From positions 37,648,371-37,712,370 of the forward strand of contig OZ020515.1 of NCBI GenBank assembly GCA_963971425.1: 64,000 nucleotides of DNA, in the 5' to 3' direction. Each line of letters opens with the position of its first letter. Position 1 is the stretch's first letter. This DNA is from Bryoerythrophyllum caledonicum (Eukaryota > Streptophyta > Bryopsida > Pottiales > Pottiaceae). Position numbers and translations under genes: made by a program. The notes below the pieces were generated by a model. That model saw nothing but the letters and a program-made list of their open reading frames with translations, was not told the origin of the DNA and did no database searches. Positions 12,230-23,674 of this stretch are shown in pieces.

Positions 12230-12450
12230 ACACAAATGCAAATTTCACACACCCACAAACTCAACTTGCAATTACAATCTCAATTTCACACACCCACAAA
12301 CTCAATTTGCAGTTCCAATCTCAATTTTACACATCCACAAACTCAATTTGCAGTTACAATCTCAATTTCACACACCCACGAACTCAACTTGCAATTACAA
12401 TCTCAAATTCACACACCCACAACCTCAATTTGCAATTACAATCTGAAAAC
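12230..12450 (+). repeat. 41-bp minisatellite, about 5 units
   Basis: Units combine ACACACCCACAAACTCAA with TTGCAATTACAATCTC and differ at a few bases. Less regular derivatives (AACTCCAACTT-type) continue to about 12,600. Because 41 is not divisible by three, the long plus-strand frames across it are chance. Confidence 0.85.
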
Positions 12451-12913
12451 TTGCAATCTCACCTCAAAACTTGTAATTTCAATCTCCACAACTCGAATAT
12501 GCAATTTTGCAACTCCAACTTTGTATGCCAACCTCCAAGATCACAACTCCAACTTCAGAACTTTTTCACTCCAAGTTTACAACTCATAATTTACAATTCA
12601 ATCTTTTCGTGCTTAACTCAAAAAATATATTGAACGTCAAATTTGTAATCAAAAGCACAAATTGCAACACACAAATGCAAATTTGTCACACCCAAAAACT
12701 CAAGCTAATGCTTTGCAATGCATTAGTCCAACCATTTTAATGTAGTTTTTATATTACAAACTATATTTTTTAAAAAAGGTAACATGCTTCAGTACGCGGT
12801 TGGCTGCGGAATTAACTGCGCAGTTGGTTGCACCGTTCCTATAGTTTACTCCAAGGTTGAGAGCGCGATTGATGGCTGCGTGGTTCACTGTGCGGATTAT
12901 GATTTTAGTAGTA

Positions 12914-12996
12914 TGATATTGGGCGGTATTTTCGAGGAGGACATGGGCTTAACTGAGGGCTTCCAATGCCTTCTTCGGGACAATGCCGCCCAATAT
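12914..12996. repeat. Short foldback (GATATTGGGCGG...CCGCCCAATATC)
   Basis: Imperfect inverted arms of about 20 bases with a 40-base loop lie in a small GC-richer island. It may be a solo fragment of a miniature transposon. No target duplication was identified. Confidence 0.4.
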
Positions 12997-13029
12997 CTCC
13001 CCGTTAAGTCTCTTGTTAGGTCCCTGTGA

Positions 13030-13760
13030 TCCCCGTACATAGTTGTGCGAGGTGTGCCAAAATTGTGCTCGTGGCTTCACGTGGTTTTGAAAATTTGCAA
13101 AGTTTTTTGAATAAATTATTATGGAATAATATGAACATGATAAACTAGTTATAAGAGTTGTGAGTATGAAATTGAGATCATATTTATATAGTAAGATTTA
13201 CATAATCATTATCTTTACAATGCATAGATTTTTGTGGTCAACATGAATTTATAAACAACAACAATTGACTTTCCATTGCAGCATGTGCTGACTGACCATA
13301 ACGCATTTCAGCATACACCTGAATGATTAAATATATGTTCAGAGACTGTTGTCCACAAGTGTTACAAGATTGGCCAGTTGCATAGCGAACCATAGCACAA
13401 ACACTCACAACTCAATTGCATTATGGTCATGGCAATTGTGAACATGCAAATAATGTCTTGAGTACTACGTCAGAGCATGTGAGAACCAGCTCGCTACATG
13501 TCAAGCACATCCAGCAAATGACAAATTGAGATAATGCACCCAAGAGCTGGATTTGGCCCCAAAAAAAATACACAATTCTAAAAATATCTCCCACAAATTC
13601 CGGAAAACATTTTTACATGGTGAACAAAGTGAATTTTTTTAGAATATTTGTTTTACAAATCATCTACCTTTAGAAATATATAGCTATTCCGCACGACAAT
13701 GCCAAATCCAACCCTCAAGTATGGTCACCTTACTTTGAAATTGAACTTAAGATTCCAAGT
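13030..13760. other. AT-rich spacer
   Basis: No gene, RNA or complete repeat is recognisable here. Confidence 0.5.
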
Positions 13761-14640
13761 TACACTAAAAGTTTCATTTAGTGTAGTGACACAAAAAGTG
13801 TACTTACCATAGTACACTAATTGCAAACAAGTTGACAAATAGTGTACTAATTGCAAACAAATGTACATTCTCAAAAGATTATTTGATCAAAATTTACTTT
13901 ATCAAAGATTACTTTATCGGAGCACACTTTATGGAAATTTAATTTTTTTAAAGCTTATTTTTTCAAGAGATTACTTTTTCAAGTTTTACTTCTTTAAAAG
14001 TTTACTATTTCAAACATTTACTTTTCAAAAATTTACTATTTCCAAACATTTACCTTTTCAAAACTTTCCTTTTTCAAAAATTTACTTTTTTCCAAGTTCA
14101 CTTTTTCAAAGGTTTACTTTTTCAAAAAATTGCTTTTTTAAATGTTTACTTTTTAAACGTTTACTTTTTCAAATCTTTACTTTTTCAAATGCTTACATTT
14201 GAAAAAGCTTATTTTTACAAAACTTTACCTTTTCAAATGGTAAATATGTCTTTTTTCCCTGAATTGATGTTTTTCCCTAGTTCTTGTTTTTTTCGAAAAT
14301 GTTGTTTTTTCCTAATTGTTTTTTCCTATTTGTTGTTTTCCCTAACTGTTGTTTTTTCCTAATTGTTGTTTTTTCCCAATTGCTGATTTTTCCAATTTTT
14401 TCTTTGTAAGTTATATTTTTTCTCTTCTTCACCTTTCTGTACACATAATTCTCTTCTACTTTCGATACACTAAACGCGCACGAGTAAAAAAGTAAATATT
14501 CCAATCTTTACAAAAGTTCTTAAATAGTGCAGTAGTTCACATTTAGTGTACTATTCTATCACTACACTAATTGCGTAGTTGACAATTTGTGTATGGGTTC
14601 GTATTTAGTGTCCACTACACTAAATGAAACTTTTAGTGTA
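13761..14640. mobile_element. 880-bp MITE-like element with perfect 28-bp terminal inverted repeats
   Basis: Bases 13761-13788 are the exact reverse complement of 14613-14640. The repeat starts TACACTAAAAG and is itself nearly palindromic (CACTAAA...TTTAGTG). The interior (13,860-14,480) is low-complexity, with many TTTACTTTTTCAAA and TTGTTTTTTCC units and no transposase. Similar ACACTAAAT words cluster at 56.1-56.3 kb. The superfamily is unassigned because I could not fix a target duplication. Confidence 0.65.
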
Positions 14641-14866
14641 GTGGTTTTGGATTTGCTCATGAACAAAACTAGAAATGCCAAGGTTTGGATATGGAAAAAG
14701 AAAGTTTTAGAAATGGGTCCAAGGTTACTTTGCACTTTGGAAATTTGTATAAATTTGACCTATGTTGTAATTTTTTGCAAGGAATAAATCTCTTAAGCAA
14801 AGTCATAGTTTTGCTCAAATTTAGCTTTGCCAGAAATAGACTAGAATGCTTTGGTTGGTAGTTTAA

Positions 14867-16226
14867 CCCCTAAGAGCACCTCCACCAGGGACGCGCTAGC
14901 CCGGTGGAGACTGCCGTGGGTTTTGGCCCTGAACCCTGCCCCGCGGTCGGGCTGCAGGGCGCCTAGCGCAGCACCAACCGGGAGCAAGGTTATCCAGCCT
15001 GGAAACCTGGCTCTCATAATAAAAGCCCTGCTATGGGTCCATGCAAAAACGCATCAGTGAATGGACTGTAAGCGGCAACCACTTCCACAGCCATTGTTGC
15101 TCCACCACATGCTAGAACCAAATTGGTAGCCTAGCCCCGGTGAAATTTTCAGTCCCCCGCCATATTCTCTCCTTTTCCAGGCTTGCTCCCAACTCCCTCC
15201 ATCCCGCCTGACCGGTTTGGCGGCCCCGACCAGCGCGGTGGGGGAGCACCTTCCTCCAGACCCACCAAACCTGACAGGTCTGCCGGGATGGGAGCCCGCG
15301 AAGGAGGTGCTCTAAAGGACCAAACGTCCCCCCGGGGTCATTTTGGATTTTGGGCATGTACCTACAATTCGAAAAAAATCTTTTTTAATTGATTTTAAAA
15401 AAAAATAGAATCTGATAAGAGCTTCGTGGAGATTTTTTTTATTTTTTTTGGATTTGTGGTTTGAAAGTTAATACCACTTAAAGCCAAAAGTGGGACTTCG
15501 GGCACCTCCAAAATTTTTGACAAAAGTTTCTATTGACATTGAGATTTTTCACACATATAAAGAATATTTCCTTATTTAGAATTTTTTTTTAAAAATCTTC
15601 TCTATAATGTAAAAAGGCATTTTATTCCAAGTCAAACATTTTCACACATTGTTGGGCAACGGGGGAAAAAACTTCATCTTTTCTACATAAAACCTAGAGA
15701 TCTTCATATTTTTCACTTTTTATTTTTTCAACAACAATATGTGGTGAAAACCTTCTTATTGACCGTTTGGATTATCATTTAAATACATACGTAGTTCACA
15801 AAAAAATAAAACGTGAAATGGCAATTTTTGAACCTCCACTCCTTGCACACTTGTTTCGAATATGCTACACCCCTTTTTTACCTCTAAAAATTGGTGTGTT
15901 GGGAAATAACATCATGCTTAAGACAATGGTAAAATAATTAGACGTTGTACAATGCAAAAATTTGAAACAAAATGAAGTCAAAGTCAGCTGATCTACTCAA
16001 CGCAGGGATGAAAATGAACCATTGTTTTGACTTTAAACACTAAAACCTATCAATCCGTGCGGTGGATTACAACCAAAATTGAATGGCATGTTTAAATGGA
16101 AGTCTATTTCAAGATCTTACGGTTGGAAATCCAAAATTCACTTTAAAATGTGATTTTCATGTCTCTTTTTGACAGGGGCAGTTTTGGACTGGTTTTAGAG
16201 CGAAACAGGTTGTGGTCCTTTAGGGT
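14867..16226. mobile_element. TTAA-flanked piggyBac-like non-autonomous element, copy A (interrupted)
   Basis: The element begins CCCCTAA and ends GGTCCTTTAGGG, with TTAA at 14863-14866 on the left and at 16227-16230 on the right. Removing the 442-bp Harbinger MITE insertion leaves about 918 bp, matching the uninterrupted copy at 19.8 kb (921 bp). It has a subterminal GTCCCCCCGGGGTC palindrome and the internal block ACCTCTAAAAATTGGTGTG. No transposase is encoded. TTAA flanks with CCC ends are the hallmark of the piggyBac superfamily; the assignment is inferred from ends only. Confidence 0.7.
14874..15312. mobile_element. Tourist/Harbinger-type MITE (439 bp, TAA target duplication)
   Basis: Terminal repeats GAGCACCTCC and GGAGGTGCTC are flanked by TAA at 14871-14873 and 15313-15315. 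The interior is GC-rich without coding capacity. It is inserted seven bases inside the left end of copy A, splitting the CCCCTAA|AGGACC terminus. Confidence 0.85.
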
Positions 16227-16230
16227 TTAA

Positions 16231-18148
16231 AGGCAACAAACCCTAGAAACAACTCAACAATGTTCATGCTTTATTGAACTTTACATCCTCCAAATTCTAT
16301 ACACAGTACGCGGATCTGACAAAATATATTTCTAAAGATAGCTACCAACATTTTCATAAATAAATTTTCAAAAACATCATTTTAACTTGGTAATAAGCAG
16401 ATTTTGGAGAACATTCTTTTTCAGGAACTATGCTGAACGTCTAGTTTTAGAAATAAATAATTATTCGGCACTAGGGTGCCAAATCAGACCCTTGGAAATT
16501 ATATATATGTTTAGAATCATCCTTTTGACAGCCATGCTACCTGCTTATGGTATGGAAGTCCCATGGTGAGCATCTCAACCCCTCAAACTTATTGAATATT
16601 GTTCAATGTTGCATGCACTTAGGGTTGTTCATCATGGTCCCTAGAAGAAATCTATGGTCCACGAAGAGTCAGTTTCCTCTGCCATATTCTTTCCCTGCAT
16701 CCTGTTGCATCTCTTATTACCATACCATCAATGCCAAAGGCATGCCATTATTTCAATTCTGAGCAGAATATTTACCATGGATTCTCGAAAACTTCATGAC
16801 TTGTGTATCCTTGTTTACAAGAACTAAGGTTGGATGACCTGTAACAGCCAACTTAAGCTTACTGACCTACTTATAGCGTTTGTATACGTGGTCAGAATTT
16901 TTTTGGGACTTCAAAGTAGGATTTCATGAATATTGCAATTGTCGTGACCATTTATTTCTTCATATTGAAATTGCTACAAATTTTTTAAGTGGATAGTAAG
17001 CTGTGACCCATTCCTCAACATACAAAACTCTCTACTTCCACAATAAGTCGTGCTAATGACCACTTGTCAAAGCACCCATCACTGTGAGCACAAGAGACTA
17101 TAAACCGAGAGCTGCGAACCAATTATAAACTGAGACCCAATTATAAACTGTCTTTCCTAAAATTTCGGAATTGGGGTGGGCGGCTGGCAGTTTTGGCCCA
17201 CCTAAGACTGTCGATTCTGGGGTTGATGGTGGTGATAGGTTATCCAACCTTAGTTTTAGAGATTGATAGTTCTTTGCCATGAGTAGCTTCAAAGGTGCAT
17301 TAGAGCTCAAAGGCCAAAGGTTTGAGTCGAGTCTCTTTGGAGGTGCTCCACTATGATAAAGACTTCCACTTTCTAGATGTTTTGAAACTGAAATAAAAAA
17401 TATTTCAAAGGAGATGAATTTAATTTCTTTCAAAAAAATTCAAATATTTGTTTCAAGGGTGGCAACCCTGGTACACCAGCCTATTTCAAAATTTTGTACT
17501 ATTTCTAGTATATGCAAATTACAATGGTCCACCCCAATTCTTGATTCACATCAAATCATGTACCTAAGAGGATAGTGTGGGATGTTTCAAAATTGTTGAC
17601 ACAAAATTAATATGGATTGATGTAGAGGTGGTAGTGTGCGGTGGTGAGGTGGCGGTGAGCGGCCGGGAGTAGAAGATATTTGGTAGCGAGTGGCGGTGAG
17701 GTGGCAATGAGTAGCGTTACACATGTTAAAATGTGTCCACATTAATTCTCTTTCAAAATCAAAATTGATGTAGTCCACATCATTTTTTACCCACATTACC
17801 AATGCATCCACACTACATCCAATGTTTAGTGTGGTCGTTCTTGGGGCAATGATATAACTCTTAAAATTATAGAGTTTTCTTGAAAGTGCTTTCCAAAAAA
17901 GAAAGAGATGAGATAGACTAAGTGAGATTTCTTATGCACCAATATTGATTATTAGAAATTTCATACTCCGTTTTTCTGCACCAATGAAATATATGAGTAA
18001 TGATGACAATCAATGCTTTTGGGCCCTACCCAATCCAAGCTAAAGCTCCCCCATAGTCCCCCAAGCTCCTAAAAAGTTGATCGGTGGTTCTTCCACACCT
18101 TTCCCAAGCCAAGTCATCATGCGCATGTGGTCTCAGTTACTAATATAA
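16231..18148. other. AT-rich spacer, possible repeat remnants
   Basis: No exon is recognisable. A GC-richer GGTGAGGTGGCGGTGAG-like stretch lies at 17,630-17,715, and TGTGGA/CCACA-type words near 17,575 and 17,810 hint at another inverted-repeat element I cannot delimit. Confidence 0.45.
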
Positions 18149-18958
18149 GAGCATTTACATTTGTTCTCCCAACATGCACGCCAACACTCACGTTTTGTCC
18201 AACAGCTCTCCACCGCACCTTCCGTTCTTCACCGTAAACATGTCGTCACGCCAAAATACACCAGTTTCACTCCAACCTCGAGTGACACCAACAAACATGC
18301 CAAATTATTCTGTCAACACCGAAGCTCTCAGACGGGGAGCTAAAGATGCCGTGCATGGCTATGGAGATATTTACCTTTCTCTACGCCGAATGTTGTTGTG
18401 TCACTTGGCTATGCATAAAATGTGGAGTGTTGCTTTGGGGGTGTGCGTGGTGCGGCAAGGGAGGAACAACCTCGCCGTCCCTTCAAATAGCTCAAAGCCA
18501 AATTTATGGTGTGTTCCTCACTGTGAAGAGCAACGCCTTGCTCTAACGGCATCTGCATCGCTTCGCCCTATGCGGAGCACGACGAAGGATGTGGAACGGG
18601 AAGATTGAAGGGGACGAGGAGGCATGAAGAACTTCTACAATGTGCACCGCATCCGCAACAACACTCTCACCAATTTTTTTGGCAATACCACCTGTCATCA
18701 CGTCATTCGCCGCATGTCCACTTTTGCACTTCTCGTAACTCATCACCTTCTCTACACTACTCGCTACACCTACTATGCCTGGTCAACATGCTTGGCAAGC
18801 TTGCTTGGCGTCACACCATCTTAGGGTGAAATCGCCAAATTTTGGCGCCACAACATCATTTTGGCGTGAAAAAATCTAGTGCAATGGGGAACACTCACGC
18901 TACTATTGATGTGCTTTGACCATTGGTGTGGTGCTTGGAGTACGCGGTGCGGATGCTC
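18149..18958. mobile_element. Harbinger-type non-autonomous element (about 810 bp)
   Basis: The left end GAGCATTTAC follows TAA (18146-18148). The right end GTGCGGATGCTC precedes TAA (18959-18961). The interior contains only chance frames with many CACGCC/GGCGTG words. It is a member of the GAGCAYC-ended MITE group, and no transposase motif is seen. Confidence 0.6.
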
Positions 18959-18961
18959 TAA

Positions 18962-19297
18962 GAGCACCCGCACCCGTCCCTAGGAACGTCCCTGGAAAGG
19001 CCAAAATCCTAAAAGTACAAGGAGAGTCGCCCATCGCAACCTCATTTTCCTTGCCATACTTCGGCATTTCTCTACAACATTGGCGTCCCACCAAGCAGTC
19101 CCGTCACAACAAGTTTGACTAGCTCCGAAATTGCTAGGCCTCTAAGTACACAACACATTCTCCTTTGGTGATTTTGGCAAAAATTGTGGCGGGAGTGCAG
19201 TGGGGCAATGCTTCATGGCTCCGTGGAATGCCCGGCAACTTTCCTTATACCGCAATATATGCAAGGCTCCGTGAAGGGAGGAGGGATGCTGGTGCCC
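18962..19297. mobile_element. Second Harbinger-type MITE sharing a TAA with its neighbour
   Basis: It starts GAGCACCCGCACCC directly after the TAA that ends the preceding element and appears to end ..GCTGGTGCCC before TAA at 19298-19300. The right terminal repeat is imperfect, so the end is tentative. Confidence 0.5.
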
Positions 19298-19758
19298 TAA
19301 GACCATAAGATTTGGAGTGACATGCGGTGTCACTTCCCTATACTCTCAGGAAAACTCTAATGCATGTCAAGTTGATAATGTATGTCGAATGGGACAACTT
19401 GTGGGTCCATAGTGCAAACCGGCCCACAGCATCAACCATGATATTTGATTGAAACTTGGCCCCTTGTTCTGACCTCTCATCATTATTGGGCTCTGACATC
19501 AAGGATCTCACTTCCATTTGGTCACTCTTAATTGCTTCTCAATCTGCCCAACTACAAGAGCATGACAAGTGGTGTTCCAGGTTTTAAAACTCATGTGATA
19601 CGCGACAGTAGTCGCTGGCCAGGACGGTAGCTCTAACAACTCTTCTCTTTTGATGTCTCCTCATTCCCTTTATACTAAGAGCTGTAGAGAAGGCCACTGT
19701 TCAAGCATTGAAGGGGAATTTTAGGATATCATTGACCAACAGTAAGACTCTTGTCTAG

Positions 19759-20679
19759 CCCCTAAAGGACCACGACCACTTTCGCTCTAAAACCAGTCCA
19801 AAACTGCCACTGCCAAAAAGAGACATGAAAATCACATTTTAAAGTGAATTTTGGATTTTCAACTGTAAGATCTTTAAATAGACTTCTACATAAACATGCC
19901 GTTAGATTTTGGTTGAAATCCACAGCACGGATTGATAGATTTTAGTGTTTAAAGTCAAAACAATGGTTCATTATCTTCCCTGCGTTGAGTAGATAAGCAG
20001 ACTTCGACTTCACTTTGTATCAAATTTTTGCATTGTACAAGGTCTAAAACTTTCACCATTGTCTTCAGCATGATGTTATTTCCCAACACACCAATTTTTA
20101 GAGGTAAAAAAGGGGTGTAGCGTATTCGAAACAAGTGTGCAAGGAGTGGAGGTTCAAAAATTGCCATTTCACGTTTTATTTTTTTGCAACTACGTATGTA
20201 TTTGAATGATAATCCAAACGGTCAATAAGAAGGTTTTCACCACATATTGTTCTTGAAAAAATAAAAAGTGAAAAGTATGAAGATCTCTAGGTTTGATGTA
20301 GAAAAGATGAATTTTTTTTCCCCTGTTGCCCGACAATGTGTGAAATGTTTGACTTGGAATAAAATGCCTTAATACACTAAAGACAAGAATTTTTTTTGAA
20401 AATTTCCAAAGAAAGAAATATTCTTTATATGTGTGAAAAATCTCAATGTCAATAGAAACTTTTGTCAAAAAATTTGGAGGTGCCCGGAGTCCCCACTTTT
20501 GGCTTTAAGTGGTGCTAACTTTCAAACCACAAATCAAAAAAATAAAATAAAAATATCTCCACGAAGCTCTTATCAGAGGCAATCTAGAATAAAATTTCAG
20601 AGAAAAAGGATTTTTAAAAAAAATTTAGGGACCTGCCCAAAATTAGAAATCCCCCCAAAGGAGATTTGATCCTTAGGGG
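19759..20679. mobile_element. TTAA-class (piggyBac-like) element, copy 2, intact ends, flanked by CTAG
   Basis: It begins CCCCTAAAGGACCACG and ends GATCCTTAGGGG (921 bp). CTAG lies on both sides (19755-19758 and 20680-20683), a 4-bp duplication that is a one-base variant of TTAA. The interior is the reverse complement of copy A along its length, for example AGGGGTGTAGC and GTGTGCAAGGAGTGGAGG. No transposase is encoded. Confidence 0.75.
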
Positions 20680-20683
20680 CTAG

Positions 20684-23674
20684 TGCAAGTAAGGTAGAAG
20701 GTAGAGGCACCCAATTCTGATCGGCCACCCAATTCCGATCGGTAGAGTATGCATGGCATGGTGCATGAAAATGGCAAATGCATGACATGGTGCATGAAGT
20801 GACCCAAAACTGAAAACTCAAAATTTGAAAACACCAATCATTATCGGCATTGGGTCACGAAGTGTGCAATTTTGGGTTGCTCCATCTCAATTGAGCTCTC
20901 ATTGGTGGGATTGCCTCAAAAGTTGAATAAGACCAATCGACATTGGGTACCCTTCATGAGTTGGTTATCTATGGTATGTCTTCTCTCTTTTACTCACTCT
21001 CACTTAATGGCATTGGGCAAAGAAGGGCACCAAATCTCACCTACTCAATAGTTTGATTATGGGCTCTAGTGGTTTTCGGGCTTCGAAATTCAATAACAAT
21101 TGCAAATCTTTGAGATTAAGCTTGAATAAATATTTGTTGAGTTTCATTCCTAATTCCGCATCTTTCTATATAAATGTTTTTGACATACAATGTCATTTGA
21201 GTCCCCAACTGGCTTAAGTGATCGGAATTGGGTGCCTCTACCTTATACACTACCGTGGTGGAGACTTTGCCATTGGAGAATTTTGGACATGGATGAAAAA
21301 ATTGACATGGCGATGGGGTTCTCCGGATGTCAAGTTTCTTGGGCGAGCTCAACGCTCAAAACGGAGAAACTTGAATTAAATATTAGCCCTTTAAGGACGA
21401 GTGACCCACTTTGGGTTGTTACGGCACAATAATCTCAATAGCAACTACTATAGGCCACCTCCATGAAAGACTTCAACTGTGAGAAAGAGGTGGAGGAAGA
21501 TGGGCATCTATTAGAACCGGAGCCACAAAAATTGGTGCAATCATCAGCAAGCTACAATGATTTCCGTGAAGTGGGATCACATTTAAATGTATCCTATGCA
21601 TAGATGCTATTCTGCATGATCTAGAGCACTCATAGATTTTTGCGGGCTAAAAGCTCATTGGTCCCTAAAGGATTACGGCATTTTCTTTTTCTCCAACATA
21701 CCATCCTTGCCTCATGTAACCATGTGATGGGCTGAAATTCTTGACTGTAAGGTGCATTCTCCATCATAGTGTAAAGCAACCATAAGTTACGAGGGTCACT
21801 TTCTTCATCGAAAGTAAAAAAACTACAACACTTCCAAATCATATAGTGCGGGTACACTAAACATCATAATCAGTGTAATGTAACGGTTTGTTCATTAGAC
21901 ACTTTTGTGTTTACTAAGTGAAGAATACAAATTCCAGCCTGCCTCTACATGCAAAAAAAATATTCTCCTATGAATAGTCAAAATGGTAAAGGCTCCATAG
22001 TAATTCTTTCTCAGACTCATTGTTTAAGTTATGACTCTTCTTGTAACAAGATCTGTCACATACCATATTGCAAGTCATTCAATCAATGTGACGCCTTCTT
22101 CATTTGTACTAAGCTCCTCTGCCATGATCCTCCAAAATTGTTCTCTGATGGAGACAGATGACATGTCAAGTATACCTCTTTCCACAAGCTATGTAAGATA
22201 AAGTTTGGGGTTAAGAGTTGGTTCTTACAAGTCAACAACCACTCTAAGCCAGTATGATCACCTAGAGTCCTACTTTTGCCACTAACAAAATGGAGAAACA
22301 ATCCTCTAAAGTCAGGCAAAGATACCAAGAGTTTTGACCTTGAGTCTCATTTTTAATTATTAAAATCAGGAAAATCTGAGACCCACAGATGTGACAAGGT
22401 AACCAAGGACGACAGCGTGCCTTACAGCTCTCGAATCCACATCATGCGGTGCTAATACTTGTGATGGACACGTACTACATATTTTACATCGCCAATGACA
22501 TTTTCAATCTGGGATTCGAAGCAGACATCATTGATTTACATACTGCAAGACCGACACGCCTACAAAAGTGAGAGTTCATTGCCATTAAATTGATCTAATA
22601 GGTTTGATGATGAGTGGAACTACAAGCACAACCATAGAGTACACACTGAATTCTACATCGGACTCAAATGCTGTACAGCTAAATACTTCACATTTATGTT
22701 CAGGGTGACACGCACAAATCAGGAATGTGTCGTTCATACCTGCCTCTTCATCTCGTCATTTCATACTGGCAGCAATCCAATGTACAGAGCATGCTTCCAA
22801 CACCTTGGAAATATGATACAACACTGTGAGCCCAATCTCGAAGATGTAATCATAAAGATGTATCATCCATATTGCATAGCTAGATTTTTAGATCAGACTT
22901 TCTATCTAGTAGGAAGGACGTTCACCATGGACCCAGTTTGATTGGTGCAATTTCTAGGTAGTAAAAGATGTGAAATCAAGATCATGAAGAAACAGTCTAA
23001 ACAGGTGCTCTTTGAGTTCAAATTACCTCAGAGATTAACTCCTTCTGCGAAGCTCTTCGACGGATAATCCGTCTCAAAGGTGAGAAACCTTCGGGGCATA
23101 TAAGGTGCTGGATTTCTGCAAGGAGAATCAAATTACTCAGTCAACTGACAAGAGTAATCTTGTTCAACTGATCAAGTGGATGACATCGTCAAGTATTTTG
23201 AATATTAGAACTCAAAATCTTTATAGGGTGCAAGGCATTGTAGACTAAACGTTTCAGTTCAAATGAAAGCTTCACGCACAAACCTGTTTGAATTCATCAC
23301 CATCCTAAGTCCAAAAGACTTCAGAAATCAGGAATCTTTTCATCTGTAAAAAAACATAACCAAAATTACTAAATCAGTTTCAGCTCATGGACACACTGAG
23401 AGTTTCTAAATTTGTTTTGATGCGATACCACACAAGAAAATGGAAACCTGGTATTCCTCACGATGCTTATAGCCTTATAATCCATAAAAAGCAGATAATA
23501 CATGCTAGATTTCTTTTACATACCTTCAGCCAATCTCTAAGTGCTCATCCAACACCGCAAATAATGTTGTAACACTAGCCTTCATCCGATGAAGAGCGAA
23601 ACATTGTGGACGTCCTCAAGTAAGGCAACCATACACATAGGAAGTGCTGAAGTACCAACAGAAAAGAGACATGA
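20684..23674. other. Spacer downstream of the SCNM1-like gene
   Basis: I see no convincing exon. The part nearest 23,674 should be the 3' UTR of the minus-strand SCNM1-like gene. A GTGCATG-rich patch occurs near 20,750-20,800, and a fragment CCCTAAAGGATTACG at 21,662 recalls the TTAA-class ends. Confidence 0.45.

Noticed and set aside
18174..18608. 144-codon open frame inside the 18.1-19.0 kb element
   Set aside because: It lies between terminal repeats of a MITE-like element, lacks transposase motifs and has no splice or domain support.
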